DNA of 64,000 bases, from positions 1,860,001 through 1,924,000 of the forward strand of contig NC_017093.1 in assembly GCF_000284295.1 (NCBI RefSeq), read 5' to 3'. The notes beneath the pieces were generated by a model. The model ran no database searches and was not told where the DNA came from. It worked only from the letters and a program-made list of their open reading frames with translations. Of the stretch, positions 44,553-52,780 are shown one piece after another. This DNA comes from Actinoplanes missouriensis 431. GTDB lineage: Bacteria; Actinomycetota; Actinomycetes; Mycobacteriales; Micromonosporaceae. The position numbers and the translations under genes were made by a program. Positions within the stretch are counted from its first letter, which is position 1. Each line of letters begins with the position of its first letter.

Positions 44553-45668
44553 ATGAGCGGCGTTCGATTGCTGGTGGGCACCCGCAAGGGCGCTTTCGTC
44601 CTCACATCCGACGGCAAGCGGCAGGACTGGGAGGTGAGCGGGCCGCACTTCGCGGGGTGGGAGATCTACCACGTGAACGGCTCTCCCGCCGACCCGGACC
44701 GGCTCTGGGCGTCGGCGTCCGGGGGCTGGTTCGGGCAGGTCATCCATCGCTCCGACGACGGCGGGACGACCTGGCGGCAGGTCGACCACGACTTCACCTA
44801 TCAGCCGCCGGTCGGAGACCATCTCTGGTACGACGGGACACCGCGCCCGTGGGAGTTCAAACGCATCTGGCACCTGGAGCCGTCCCGCACCGACCCCGAC
44901 GTCGTCTACGCCGGGGCCGAGGACGCGTCCCTCTACAAGTCCACCGACGGCGGCCAGAAATGGGTGGAGCTGGCCGGACTCCGTACCCATGTCTCGGCAC
45001 CGAAATGGCAGCCCGGCGCCGGTGGGCTCTGCCTGCACACGATCATCCTCGACCCGGTGAACAAGGACCGGATCTTCGTGGCCATCTCGGCCGCCGGCGC
45101 GTTCCGCAGCGACGACGGCGGCGTCAGCTGGCAGCCGATCAACCGGGGCCTGGTCTCCGAGGGCATCGCCGACCCGGACGCCGAAGTGGGCCACTGCGTG
45201 CACCGGCTCGCCATGCACCCGTCCCGGCCGGACACGCTCTTCATGCAGAAACACTGGGACGTGCTGCGCACCGACGACGCCGGCGGCAGCTGGCGCGAGG
45301 TCAGCGGCAACCTGCCCACCGACTTCGGCTTCCCGATCGCGGTGCACGCCCACGAGCCCGAGACGATCTACGTCGTGCCGATCACCAGCGACTCACTGCA
45401 CTACGTCATGGACGGCAAGCTGCGGGTCTACCGCAGCCGCACCGGTGGCGAGCAGTGGGAGCCGCTGACCGTCGGACTGCCGCAGGAGAACTGCTACGTC
45501 AACGTGCTCCGCGACGCGATGGCGGTCGACACGCTCGACGAGTGCGGCATCTACTTCGGGACCAGCGGCGGTCAGGTGTACGGGTCGTCGGACAGCGGGG
45601 ACAGCTGGCGGCCGATCGTCCGTGACCTGCCGCCGGTGCTCTCCGTCGAGGTGCAGGTGCTGCCGTGA
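44553..45668 (+). CDS. BNR/Asp-box beta-propeller protein (sialidase-like fold)
   Basis: 371 residues from ATG 44553; GAGGGGAGC upstream decides this over an ATG at 44481. At least six Asp boxes of the form S/T-x-D-x-G-x-x-W are visible: [39 protein letters not shown] and SSDSGDSW. Each marks a propeller blade. No signal peptide, so it is probably cytoplasmic and not a secreted sialidase. Its stop overlaps the start of the MoaD/ThiS-like gene (GTGA), a tight coupling that implies joint function. Confidence 0.85.
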   Translation: MSGVRLLVGTRKGAFVLTSDGKRQDWEVSGPHFAGWEIYHVNGSPADPDRLWASASGGWFGQVIHRSDDGGTTWRQVDHDFTYQPPVGDHLWYDGTPRPWEFKRIWHLEPSRTDPDVVYAGAEDASLYKSTDGGQKWVELAGLRTHVSAPKWQPGAGGLCLHTIILDPVNKDRIFVAISAAGAFRSDDGGVSWQPINRGLVSEGIADPDAEVGHCVHRLAMHPSRPDTLFMQKHWDVLRTDDAGGSWREVSGNLPTDFGFPIAVHAHEPETIYVVPITSDSLHYVMDGKLRVYRSRTGGEQWEPLTVGLPQENCYVNVLRDAMAVDTLDECGIYFGTSGGQVYGSSDSGDSWRPIVRDLPPVLSVEVQVLP

Positions 45669-45961
45669 TCAGGGTGATTCTGCCGCCGCACCTGCGCACC
45701 CTCGCGAGCGTCGGCCGGGAGGTGCAGGTCGAGGTCTCCGGGGCGGTGACGCAGCGGACCGTGCTGGACGCGGTGGAGCGGGAGTACCCGATGCTGCTCG
45801 GCACGATGCGGGATCGGGAGAGCGGGCGGCGGCGGGCGTTGGTGCGGTTCTTCGCCTGCGAGGAGGACCTGTCGAACGAGTCGCCTGACGCTGAGCTGCC
45901 GGATCGGGTGATCAAAGGGGAGGAGCCGTTCATGGTGGTGGGGGCCATGGCCGGCGGGTGA
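45665..45961 (+). CDS. MoaD/ThiS-like ubiquitin-fold protein ending in Gly-Gly
   Basis: 98 residues from GTG 45665. The beta-grasp pattern ([38 protein letters not shown]) matches MoaD/ThiS, and the chain ends in AMAGG. The terminal GG is what such carriers need to be adenylated and loaded with sulfur or conjugated. No MoeB/ThiF activator, MoaE or ThiG gene is in the window. Coupled to the BNR protein. Confidence 0.82.
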   Translation: MIRVILPPHLRTLASVGREVQVEVSGAVTQRTVLDAVEREYPMLLGTMRDRESGRRRALVRFFACEEDLSNESPDAELPDRVIKGEEPFMVVGAMAGG

Positions 45962-45978
45962 GGTTCGCCGGTACCGAT

Positions 45979-46011
45979 TCCGGCGGCCGGGCGTTGGGGC
46001 CGGCCGCCGGA
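45979..46011. terminator. Perfect 12-bp hairpin between convergent genes (two-way terminator)
   Basis: TCCGGCGGCCGG (45979-45990) pairs exactly with CCGGCCGCCGGA (46000-46011) around a 9-base loop. It fills most of the 61-bp gap between the MoaD-like stop and the Thr/Gly-repeat stop, so it can serve both strands. Confidence 0.75.
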
Positions 46012-46022
46012 GGGGTGCGGGG

Positions 46023-47252
46023 TCAGCTGGTGACTCCGGTGACGATGGTGACGGTTTCGGGGCTGCTGGTGGTTTCGGTGCCGGTCGTCGTTTCGGCGCC
46101 GGTGGTGCTGGTGTCGGTGGTGGCCGCCGTGGTTTCGGTGGCGGTCGCCGTGGTGTCAGCGCCGGTGGTTTCGGTGCCGGTCGCGGTGGTGTCGGTGCCG
46201 GCTGTGCCCGTGGCAGTCTCGGTGCTGGTCATGCCCGCACCGGTGTCGGTGCCCGCTGCGCCGGCGCCGGTGTCGGTGCCTGTGGTTCCGGTGTCCGTGC
46301 CGGTTGCCGCAGTGCCCGTGTCGGTGGTGCCGGCTGTGGTGTCCGCGCCGGTCGTGCCCGTGTCGGTGCCGGTTGTTCCGGTGTCGGCACCGGTCGCGCC
46401 GGTGTTGGTGCCGGTTGTTCCGGTCGCGGTGTCGGTCGATCCGGCCCCTGTGTCGGCGCCGGTGGTGCTGGTGGCGGTGTCCGCTCCGGTCGCGCCGGTG
46501 TCGGTGGTTCCGGTGGCGGTGTCAGTTGTCCCGGTTCCTGTGTCGGTGGCGGTTGTTCCGGTTCCGCCCGCCGTGTCTGTGCCGGTTGTTCCGGCGCCAG
46601 TTGCGGTGTCCGTGCCGGTCGTTCCGGTGCCAGCCGTGGTGTCCGTGCCGGTTGTTCCGGTGTCGGTGTTGGCGCCGGTGGTGCCTGCGCCTGCGGTTCC
46701 GGTGCCAGTGTCGGCGCCGGTGCCGGTGTCAGTGGTCCCGGCTCCGGTCGTTGCGGTGCCGCCTGCGCCGGTGTCTGCGCTGCCGCTGCTCGTGCCGCCG
46801 CTCGTGTCGGCGCCGCCACTGGCCGGGGCGCTGCCGCCGTTGTCCGCGCCGCCGCTCGTGGTGCCGCCGCTCGTGGCTCCGCCGCTCGTGTCGCCGCCGC
46901 TGGGGGCGCCGGCGTCCGTGGTGCCGGTACCGGTGTTGTGATCGGAGGGCATGCCCTGGTCATGGGGCTTGTCCGGCATGCCACTCTCGTACTCGATGTA
47001 GAGCACGTACAGCCGGTGTGTCCCGCCGAGATGCTTCTCGCAGTCGCCGAACTTGTCGTCCCACATGCCGAGGCGCGAGGCGATCCGGCTGAGGGCGTCG
47101 CACGCCAGCTTGGTGTCCTGGTACCCGGCGACGCTGTCGAGCTTCTCCGGCTGCGGAATCCCGGGGGACGCCTGCGCCGCGCTCATCCCGATCGTCGCGC
47201 CGGCCAGCACTCCGAGGCCGGCCGTGGTCAGGCACCGTTTTGCCTTGCTCAT
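46023..47252 (-). CDS. Secreted Thr/Gly/Asp-repeat protein
   Basis: 409 residues from ATG 47252 with AAAGG upstream. Signal peptide MSKAKRCLTTAGLGVLAG...AQA, mature start near ASPGIPQPE. A folded part of about 80 residues has two Cys (KLACDAL, GDCEKHLGG). The last about 280 residues are repeats built on TGTDTGTTGTDT with Gly/Ser variants at the start (SGGATSGGTTSGG). The composition suits a heavily O-glycosylated or stalk-like surface polymer. No sorting motif or membrane anchor is present, so it is secreted or held through the N-terminal domain. Function unknown. Confidence 0.78.
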   Translation of the reverse strand: MSKAKRCLTTAGLGVLAGATIGMSAAQASPGIPQPEKLDSVAGYQDTKLACDALSRIASRLGMWDDKFGDCEKHLGGTHRLYVLYIEYESGMPDKPHDQGMPSDHNTGTGTTDAGAPSGGDTSGGATSGGTTSGGADNGGSAPASGGADTSGGTSSGSADTGAGGTATTGAGTTDTGTGADTGTGTAGAGTTGANTDTGTTGTDTTAGTGTTGTDTATGAGTTGTDTAGGTGTTATDTGTGTTDTATGTTDTGATGADTATSTTGADTGAGSTDTATGTTGTNTGATGADTGTTGTDTGTTGADTTAGTTDTGTAATGTDTGTTGTDTGAGAAGTDTGAGMTSTETATGTAGTDTTATGTETTGADTTATATETTAATTDTSTTGAETTTGTETTSSPETVTIVTGVTS

Positions 47253-47376
47253 GTCGTACCTTTCTATCCGATTTGCCGTGTCCTGGTTAGCTGAGCACGC
47301 TTTAGGTGAGCGGTTCTCGCGTTCCACCGGGGCTGGCCCATCGGGGGCAAGGTGGGAGTCGGCTTACGATCGGAAT

Positions 47377-47925
47377 ATGGTCAGGCGTACGGGTGAAGCG
47401 ACCCGCGAGGAGATCCGCACGGCGGCGACCCACCTGTTCCGGGAGCGCGGTTTCGCCCGGACCTCGGTGCGTGACATCGCCGCCCTCGCGAGCAGCAACC
47501 CGGCGCTGGTGATCCGGCACTTCGGCACCAAGGAGCTGCTGTTCCTGGAGACCATGCACCTGACGATCGACGACGAGCCGCTGTTCGACGTGCCGATGGA
47601 GCAGTTCGGGGAGCGCTTCATCGAGGTGCTGCTCGCCGACGACGACATCCGCGGGGTCTATCTGGCCCTGGTCCGGGGCAGCAACGAGCCGCAGATCAGG
47701 ACCCGGTTGCAGGACATCCACGAGAAGATGTTCGTCGGCCCGGTGCGGGCCCGGCTCGCCGGTCCGGACGCGGACATCCGGGCGCGTCTGGCGGCCGCGG
47801 TCGTGGGCGGGCTGCTCTACGTGCTGTGGGTGGTCGGCGACGAGGCGCTCGTCGCCGCCGAACCCCGTGAACTGGTGGTGCGCTACGGCGCGCTGCTCCA
47901 GCAGGTGTTGACCGAGCGGCACTGA
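47377..47925 (+). CDS. TetR-family regulator (paralogue of the one at 8724)
   Basis: 182 residues from ATG 47377. Helix-turn-helix: TSVRDIAALASSNPALVIRHFGTKE (quoted in two parts TSVRDIAALASS and NPALVIRHFGTKE). The recognition helix is almost the same as in the regulator at 8724, so operators may be related. It lies on the other side of a 499-bp repeat gap from the SDR gene. Control of the SDR/exporter pair at the 49456 palindrome is a reasonable guess. Confidence 0.86.
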   Translation: MVRRTGEATREEIRTAATHLFRERGFARTSVRDIAALASSNPALVIRHFGTKELLFLETMHLTIDDEPLFDVPMEQFGERFIEVLLADDDIRGVYLALVRGSNEPQIRTRLQDIHEKMFVGPVRARLAGPDADIRARLAAAVVGGLLYVLWVVGDEALVAAEPRELVVRYGALLQQVLTERH

Positions 47926-47950
47926 CTCCGTCGGCAGGGCAGCGCTGAGC

Positions 47951-48150
47951 ACCAGCCGGACCAGCCGGACCAGCCGGACCAGCCGGTGAACGGAAGGCTT
48001 TCCCCGGGGCGATCGGCGCACACGGAGGCCGTTCGTGGGCGCTCATCGCGCGCGGGGGGCGGCGGCCAGCGCACACGGAAGCCCGTTCGTGTGCGCTGAT
48101 CGCGCGGGGGTGGCGGCCGGTGCACGCGGTGGGCTTTTGTGCGCTGACGG
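47951..48150. repeat. 9-bp and about 50-bp repeats in the TetR/SDR convergent gap
   Basis: ACCAGCCGG occurs four times in tandem at 47951-47986, preceded by CGCTGAGC as in the hairpin element further on. Three degenerate 51-53-bp units begin GCAC(A/G)CGG at 48018, 48071 and 48122. The second forms a 10-bp stem, AGCGCACACG with CGTGTGCGCT (48068-48097). This 499-bp gap has no gene I can support. Confidence 0.7.
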
Positions 48151-48161
48151 CTCGCGATCCC

Positions 48162-48362
48162 GCGGCTGTCGATCGTGGAAAGCTCGAGGCCGGCTGGCTG
48201 TCAGCGTTCACAAAACGGACACCAGGCAGCACTGGCAGCCAGCCGGGCAAGGCGAGCTGGCGCTCAGTGCTGTCGGCCGCCGCCGCGCCGACACTGAGCA
48301 CCAGCCGGACCGGCTGGTTGTGGGTGCTGTCCGCACTGCACTGGGCGCCGGCCGGACCGGCC
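48162..48362. repeat. Dispersed hairpin element, copy A
   Basis: About 200 bp aligning without net gaps to 56179-56379; over the first 110 positions about 90 are identical by eye. Hairpin I: CCGGCTGGCTG (48190-48200) with CAGCCAGCCGG (48236-48246). Hairpin II: 48257-48269 with 48292-48304, 12 of 13 pairs. Palindrome III: CCAGCCGG-A-CCGGCTGG (48301-48317), identical in both copies. Hairpins II and III share bases and could switch. The unpaired AAAACGGAC is fully conserved. It lies between convergent genes. Confidence 0.85.
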
Positions 48363-48424
48363 GGCCCAGCCGGCGCTCGGGGTCGCCGGCAGAGCCCGCG
48401 CGGGCGACTCGATCCACAGATGGA

Positions 48425-49423
48425 CTACTGCACCGACCAGCCGCCGTCGGACGGGAGGATCACGCCGTTCAGGTTGATGCCGTCGTCGCTGAGCAGGAAC
48501 GTGATGGACGCCGCCAAGTGCTCCGGCATCGCCACGCCCGGGATCGTGCGGATCAGCGGGCCGGTCCGGGCCATGCCGAACTCGGACTGGTCGCGCGGGA
48601 CCATCCCGGTCGCCACGCCGCCCGGTGCGACCGCGTTCACCCGGATGCCGTCGGCCCCGTACATGAACGCGGTGTTCTTGGTGATGCCGACGACGGCGTG
48701 CTTGGACGCGGTGTAGGCGACGCCTGCCGCGCTGCCGCGCAGGGCCGCCTCGGAGGCCACGTTGACGATGGAGCCGCGCTTGGCGGCGAGCATCGACGGG
48801 ATGACGGCGCGGGTCAGTTTGAAGACGCCGTCCACGTTCACCGCGAAGACCCGGTCCCAGATGGCGTCGGCGGTCTCGTGGATGGGGGAGAAGTCGTCGA
48901 CGATGCCGGCCACGTTGGCGAGGCCGTCGATCGTGTCGCCGGCGGCCTCGACGATCCGGGCGATGTCGGCGTCGACGGTGATGTCCCCGGCCACCGGCAC
49001 GACCGCGTCGCCGAGGTCGTCGACGAGCGCCTTGAGCTTGTCGGCGGTGATGTCGACGGCGATCACCCGGCCGCCCTCGCGGACGATGCGGGACGCGGTG
49101 GCCCGGCCGATGCCGGAGGCGGCGCCGGTGACGATCACGGTCTTGCCGTCGAAGCGGCCGCCGGTGACCTGCTCACGCCAGGCGCCGGACGACTCCTCGG
49201 CGGGTGCGAAGCCCCCGTTCACGGCCATGACGAGCTGGTCGACGGCCTCCTGCGGGATCTGGCCCTGGCTGAGGGCGACGAGCTGCTGGAGCGGCAGGCC
49301 CCGGGCGGGGGCGAGACGGGACTCGTCGAAGTCGCCGCCCTGCCCGAGAAGTGCCCGGATGGCCGGTCCGCCCTCCGGGTGGTCCAGCCATTCTCCGACC
49401 GTGCTGCCCGCGGTGAGCGCCAT
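48425..49423 (-). CDS. SDR-family oxidoreductase with an extra N-terminal domain
   Basis: 332 residues. The classical SDR part begins near residue 90: TVIVTGAASGIGRA (cofactor), NVAGIVDDF, the catalytic Ser in VNVASEAALRG, YTASKHAVVG (Tyr and Lys) and PGGVATGM. The first about 85 residues (STVGEWLDHPEGGPAIRAL, LSQGQIPQEAVDQLV) form a separate helical unit that resembles the C-terminal helical piece seen in some GH3 beta-glucosidases. Substrate unknown. It is divergent from the MFS exporter across a 23-bp palindrome, a layout typical of a detoxify-and-export pair. Confidence 0.85.
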   Translation of the reverse strand: MALTAGSTVGEWLDHPEGGPAIRALLGQGGDFDESRLAPARGLPLQQLVALSQGQIPQEAVDQLVMAVNGGFAPAEESSGAWREQVTGGRFDGKTVIVTGAASGIGRATASRIVREGGRVIAVDITADKLKALVDDLGDAVVPVAGDITVDADIARIVEAAGDTIDGLANVAGIVDDFSPIHETADAIWDRVFAVNVDGVFKLTRAVIPSMLAAKRGSIVNVASEAALRGSAAGVAYTASKHAVVGITKNTAFMYGADGIRVNAVAPGGVATGMVPRDQSEFGMARTGPLIRTIPGVAMPEHLAASITFLLSDDGINLNGVILPSDGGWSVQ

Positions 49424-49455
49424 TTCGAATCCCCTCTATAAAAGCGAACGCAAAG

Positions 49456-49478
49456 CGAAGTCAACTTAGTTTACTTCG
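49456..49478. promoter_or_regulatory. 23-bp near-perfect palindrome between SDR and MFS exporter genes
   Basis: Arms CGAAGT and ACTTCG flank an inner AAC-TTA-GTT core; 20 of 22 paired positions match about the central base at 49467. It is AT-rich, in a 100-bp divergent gap, 33 bp from the SDR start and 46 bp from the exporter start. A TetR dimer-pair site is the best guess. Confidence 0.8.
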
Positions 49479-49523
49479 TCGAAAAGGCCAATGCCCGGAA
49501 GGGAAAGGAAGAGGATCAGGATC

Positions 49524-51503
49524 ATGCCCGTCCTGAGCCGGCGACAGATCAACGTCGTCTTCGTCGCGATCCTGCTCGGGATGCTCCTGGCGGCCCTGGA
49601 CCAGACGATCGTCTCGACCGCCCTGCCGACGATCGTGGCCGATCTCGGGGGCGCCGGGCACATGTCGTGGGTGGTCACCGCGTACCTGTTGGCGGAGACC
49701 ATCGCCACGGTGCTGGCCGGCAAGTTCGGCGACCTCTTCGGCCGCAAGGTGATCTTCCAGATCAGCGCGGTGGTCTTCGTGGGCGGCTCGGCGTTCTGCG
49801 GCGTCGCGCAGGACATGCTGATGCTTGTCGCCGCGCGGGTGGTCCAGGGCATCGGCGCGGGCGGCCTGATGGTGACCGCGATGGCCCTGATCGCGGACGT
49901 CATCCCGCTGCGCGAACGCGGAAAATATCAGGGCGCGCTCGGCGCGGTCTTCGGCGTCACCACGGTCGTCGGACCGACCCTCGGTGGCCTCTTCACCGAC
50001 CATCTGAGCTGGCGCTGGGCGTTCTACGTCAACGTCCCGATCGCGATCATCGTGATCGCGATGGCCGCCAAGACCATTCCATCGGTACGGTCCGAGGGCC
50101 GTCCCGTCATCGACTACGCCGGCATCGGCCTGATCGCCGCCGCCGCGACCACGATGATCCTGGCGCTGGAGTGGGGCGGCAGCGAGTACGCCTGGAGCTC
50201 GCCCACGATCATCGGGATGTTCGCCGGCTCGATCGCCCTCTTCGTGGCGTTCGTCGTCGTGGAGTCGCGTGCCACCGAACCGATGCTGCCGATGGGCCTG
50301 TTCCGCAACTCGGTCTTCACGGTCTGCTCGACGCTCAGCTTCATCGTCGGCTTCGCGATGCTCGGCGCGATGACGTTCCTCCCCACCTACCTGCAGTACG
50401 TGGACGGCGTCTCGGCGACCGCCTCCGGGGTGCGCACCCTGCCGATGGTGGCCGGTCTGTTCCTGATGTCGATGCTCTCCGGCAACATGGTGAGCCGCAC
50501 CGGCCGGTACAAGATGTTCCCGATCGCCGGCGGCGCCGTGATGTCGGTCGGCCTCTATCTGATGTCGACCATGGGAGCGTCGACGAGCACGTGGCTGGAG
50601 TCGCTCTACATGTTCATCCTGGGCTGCGGCATCGGGTTGTCCATGCAGGTGCTCACGATCGCCGTGCAGAACACCGTCCCGTACGCCGATCTGGGGACGG
50701 CCACCTCGGGCGTGACCTTCTTCCGTACCCTCGGAAGTTCGTTCGGAACGGCGATCTTCGGCACGCTCTACAGCGGGCGGCTGGAGGACCGGCTGGCCGA
50801 GGCGCTCGCGCAGACCGGTGTCCCGGCCACGGTGGCGCAGAACCCGGAGGCGCTGAACGCGCTCGACCCGGCGCAGTCCGGGCCGATCATCGCGGCCTAC
50901 GCCGACTCGATCAACTACGTGTTCCAGTGGGTGGTCCCGGTCGCGGTGCTCGGCTTCGTGGTGGCCTGGCTGCTCAAGGAGGTGCCGCTGCGGGACAGCG
51001 CGCGGGTCGCCGCGACCGACGTCGGGGAGGGTTTCTCGCCACCGGCGACGGACGACCGGGTCGGTCAACTGGAGCGACAGATCAGCGACACCATGCGGCG
51101 GGCGCGCGACGACCGTACCGTGCTCGATCGGGTGTTGGCGGACTCCGGCGCCGACGTCAATCCGTCACAGGCGTGGGCGATCGGACAGACGCATCTGCAC
51201 GTGACCGCGAAGGGCCGCGCCGAGCTGCCGGCCATCGCCCGTCAGCACCGGATGCCCCCTGAAGTGCTGGAACCCACCTTCACCGATCTCGCGCAGGCCG
51301 GATATGCCCGGGTGGAGGGGGATCAGGTGCACCTGACCGAGGCCGGTCAGGAGCAGTTCGAGCGGGTCCGGCACGCGTGGCGGCAGTGGCTCGACGCGAA
51401 CCTGGACGACATCGCGCGCACCGATCCGGACGACCGGATCCTGATCGATCAGGCGTTGAACAACATCGCCACCCGGCTGGTCGACGAGCATCGGCCCGCT
51501 TGA
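49524..51503 (+). CDS. DHA2-type MFS drug exporter fused to a C-terminal winged-helix domain
   Basis: 659 residues from ATG 49524 (MPVLSRRQ); ATG 49491 is in frame but has poor spacing. About 14 membrane helices to residue about 490: LGMLLAALDQTIVSTALPTI (motif D of the EmrB family), GKFGDLFGRK (motif A) and GPTLGGLF (motif C). The remaining 160 residues are soluble: QLERQISDTMRRARDD, then a MarR/PadR-like winged helix (AIGQTHLHVTAKGRAELP, LEPTFTDLAQAGYARVEGDQ, LTEAGQEQF). The tail may sense drug or modulate transport; DNA binding by a membrane protein is less likely. It should export hydrophobic compounds using the proton gradient. Confidence 0.87.
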   Translation: MPVLSRRQINVVFVAILLGMLLAALDQTIVSTALPTIVADLGGAGHMSWVVTAYLLAETIATVLAGKFGDLFGRKVIFQISAVVFVGGSAFCGVAQDMLMLVAARVVQGIGAGGLMVTAMALIADVIPLRERGKYQGALGAVFGVTTVVGPTLGGLFTDHLSWRWAFYVNVPIAIIVIAMAAKTIPSVRSEGRPVIDYAGIGLIAAAATTMILALEWGGSEYAWSSPTIIGMFAGSIALFVAFVVVESRATEPMLPMGLFRNSVFTVCSTLSFIVGFAMLGAMTFLPTYLQYVDGVSATASGVRTLPMVAGLFLMSMLSGNMVSRTGRYKMFPIAGGAVMSVGLYLMSTMGASTSTWLESLYMFILGCGIGLSMQVLTIAVQNTVPYADLGTATSGVTFFRTLGSSFGTAIFGTLYSGRLEDRLAEALAQTGVPATVAQNPEALNALDPAQSGPIIAAYADSINYVFQWVVPVAVLGFVVAWLLKEVPLRDSARVAATDVGEGFSPPATDDRVGQLERQISDTMRRARDDRTVLDRVLADSGADVNPSQAWAIGQTHLHVTAKGRAELPAIARQHRMPPEVLEPTFTDLAQAGYARVEGDQVHLTEAGQEQFERVRHAWRQWLDANLDDIARTDPDDRILIDQALNNIATRLVDEHRPA

Positions 51504-51532
51504 TCTAGGGCCCGGCAGGCTACCGTGCACCA

Positions 51533-52738
51533 ATGGGATTGCTGGACAGGTTCGTCGGCTCACCGCAGCGCCGGTTCGCCCAGCTCGCCCTCCGGGTGGC
51601 CCGCAACACCCCGGGGGTGGACCGCGCGACCTACCAGCCGGAGGAGTTCGCGATCGCCATTCATCGCACCGGCGACGCGGGTCCGGCCCATCTCTACCTG
51701 TCCAACGTCTTCCGGGAGACCGCCGACGCGACCCCGGCGGAACGCCGGGAGAGACTGGAGCGTCTGGTCCGGCTGATGGCCTCGCCGCCGGCCGAGGACA
51801 CCTGGGAGACGGTACGGGGAAAGCTCCGTCCCGTGATCCGACCGGTGACGTTCGGGGCCGCCGGCCCGGTCGGCATGCGTCCGCCGCTGTCCCGCCCCGC
51901 CATGCCGTTCCTGCGGGAGCTCGTGGTCGTCGACAGCCCGGACGCGATGGCGTACGTGATCCCGGACCGTCTCGACGAATGGCACGTCTCCGCCGACGAG
52001 GTCTTCGACGCCGCCCGGGAGAACCTGGCCGAGCTGGCCCGCCGCTCGCTGAGCCGGCCGTGGCCGTCCGGGCCGAGCCTGATCCGGATGCTCGACGACG
52101 GCGACGGGTACTTCACGTCCCTGCTGCTCGCCTCCGGCTGGCTGGCCGACGTCGGCGAGCGGATGGGCACGCCGGTCCTGGCCTTCGCCCCGGACAACAA
52201 CACGCTGCTCCTCAGCCCGCTGCCGGAGAACGAGGCGGACCAGCTCTACGCGGTGGTGGAGCGGACCTTCCAGGACGCGGTGCGCTACCTGTCCCCGGTC
52301 GGCTACGTAACGGCGCCCGGGGGCGCGGTGGTGCCGTACACGCCGCCGCCGGGTCACCTGCACTACCTGCCGGCCCGGCGCGCCGAGGCGGTGCTGGCGC
52401 TCACCGAGTACTCCAACCAGACCGACTGGCTGACCGAGCAGTACGAGAAGGCCGGCGTCGACGTCCACGTCGGCAAGCTGATCGCGGTCGAGCCGCCGGA
52501 CGGCGGACCGGCCGAGACGATCGCCACCTGGGTCGAGGGTGTCAGCACGCTGCTGCCGCGCGCCGATTCGGTGGCGTTCGCCCGGGCCGACTCCGGAGTG
52601 GAGTTCCGGGTGCCGTGGCGGGTCGTCGAGCAGGAGGCCGGCCTGAGCCCGGAGCCGCTGCTCGCGCCGTCCCGTTACCGGGTGGAGGACTGGCCGGCCG
52701 CGGGTGTGCTGAGCAGCCTGCGACAGAGCGAGATCTGA
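51533..52738 (+). CDS. Conserved-looking soluble protein of unknown function
   Basis: 401 residues from ATG 51533. No signal peptide or membrane helix. It has mixed alpha/beta character with a hydrophobic N-terminal helix (RRFAQLALRVARNTPG), a central block VIPDRLDEWHVSADEVFDAA and SGWLADVGERMGTPVLAFAPDNNTLLLSPLPE (quoted in parts). The pattern recalls DUF1444-type proteins, which I cannot confirm by eye. Its neighbours are an exporter and a molybdoenzyme with separate reading units. Function not assigned. Confidence 0.65.
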   Translation: MGLLDRFVGSPQRRFAQLALRVARNTPGVDRATYQPEEFAIAIHRTGDAGPAHLYLSNVFRETADATPAERRERLERLVRLMASPPAEDTWETVRGKLRPVIRPVTFGAAGPVGMRPPLSRPAMPFLRELVVVDSPDAMAYVIPDRLDEWHVSADEVFDAARENLAELARRSLSRPWPSGPSLIRMLDDGDGYFTSLLLASGWLADVGERMGTPVLAFAPDNNTLLLSPLPENEADQLYAVVERTFQDAVRYLSPVGYVTAPGGAVVPYTPPPGHLHYLPARRAEAVLALTEYSNQTDWLTEQYEKAGVDVHVGKLIAVEPPDGGPAETIATWVEGVSTLLPRADSVAFARADSGVEFRVPWRVVEQEAGLSPEPLLAPSRYRVEDWPAAGVLSSLRQSEI

Positions 52739-52780
52739 GGTTGTTTGCTTGTCGATCTTCACGGCAGCAGACTGTGGCGC

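Noticed and set aside
48120..48716. 198-codon plus-strand frame through hairpin copy A
   Set aside because: The similarity between the two copies extends through a stop codon in copy B (TGA at 56280-56282), and stems, not codons, are preserved.
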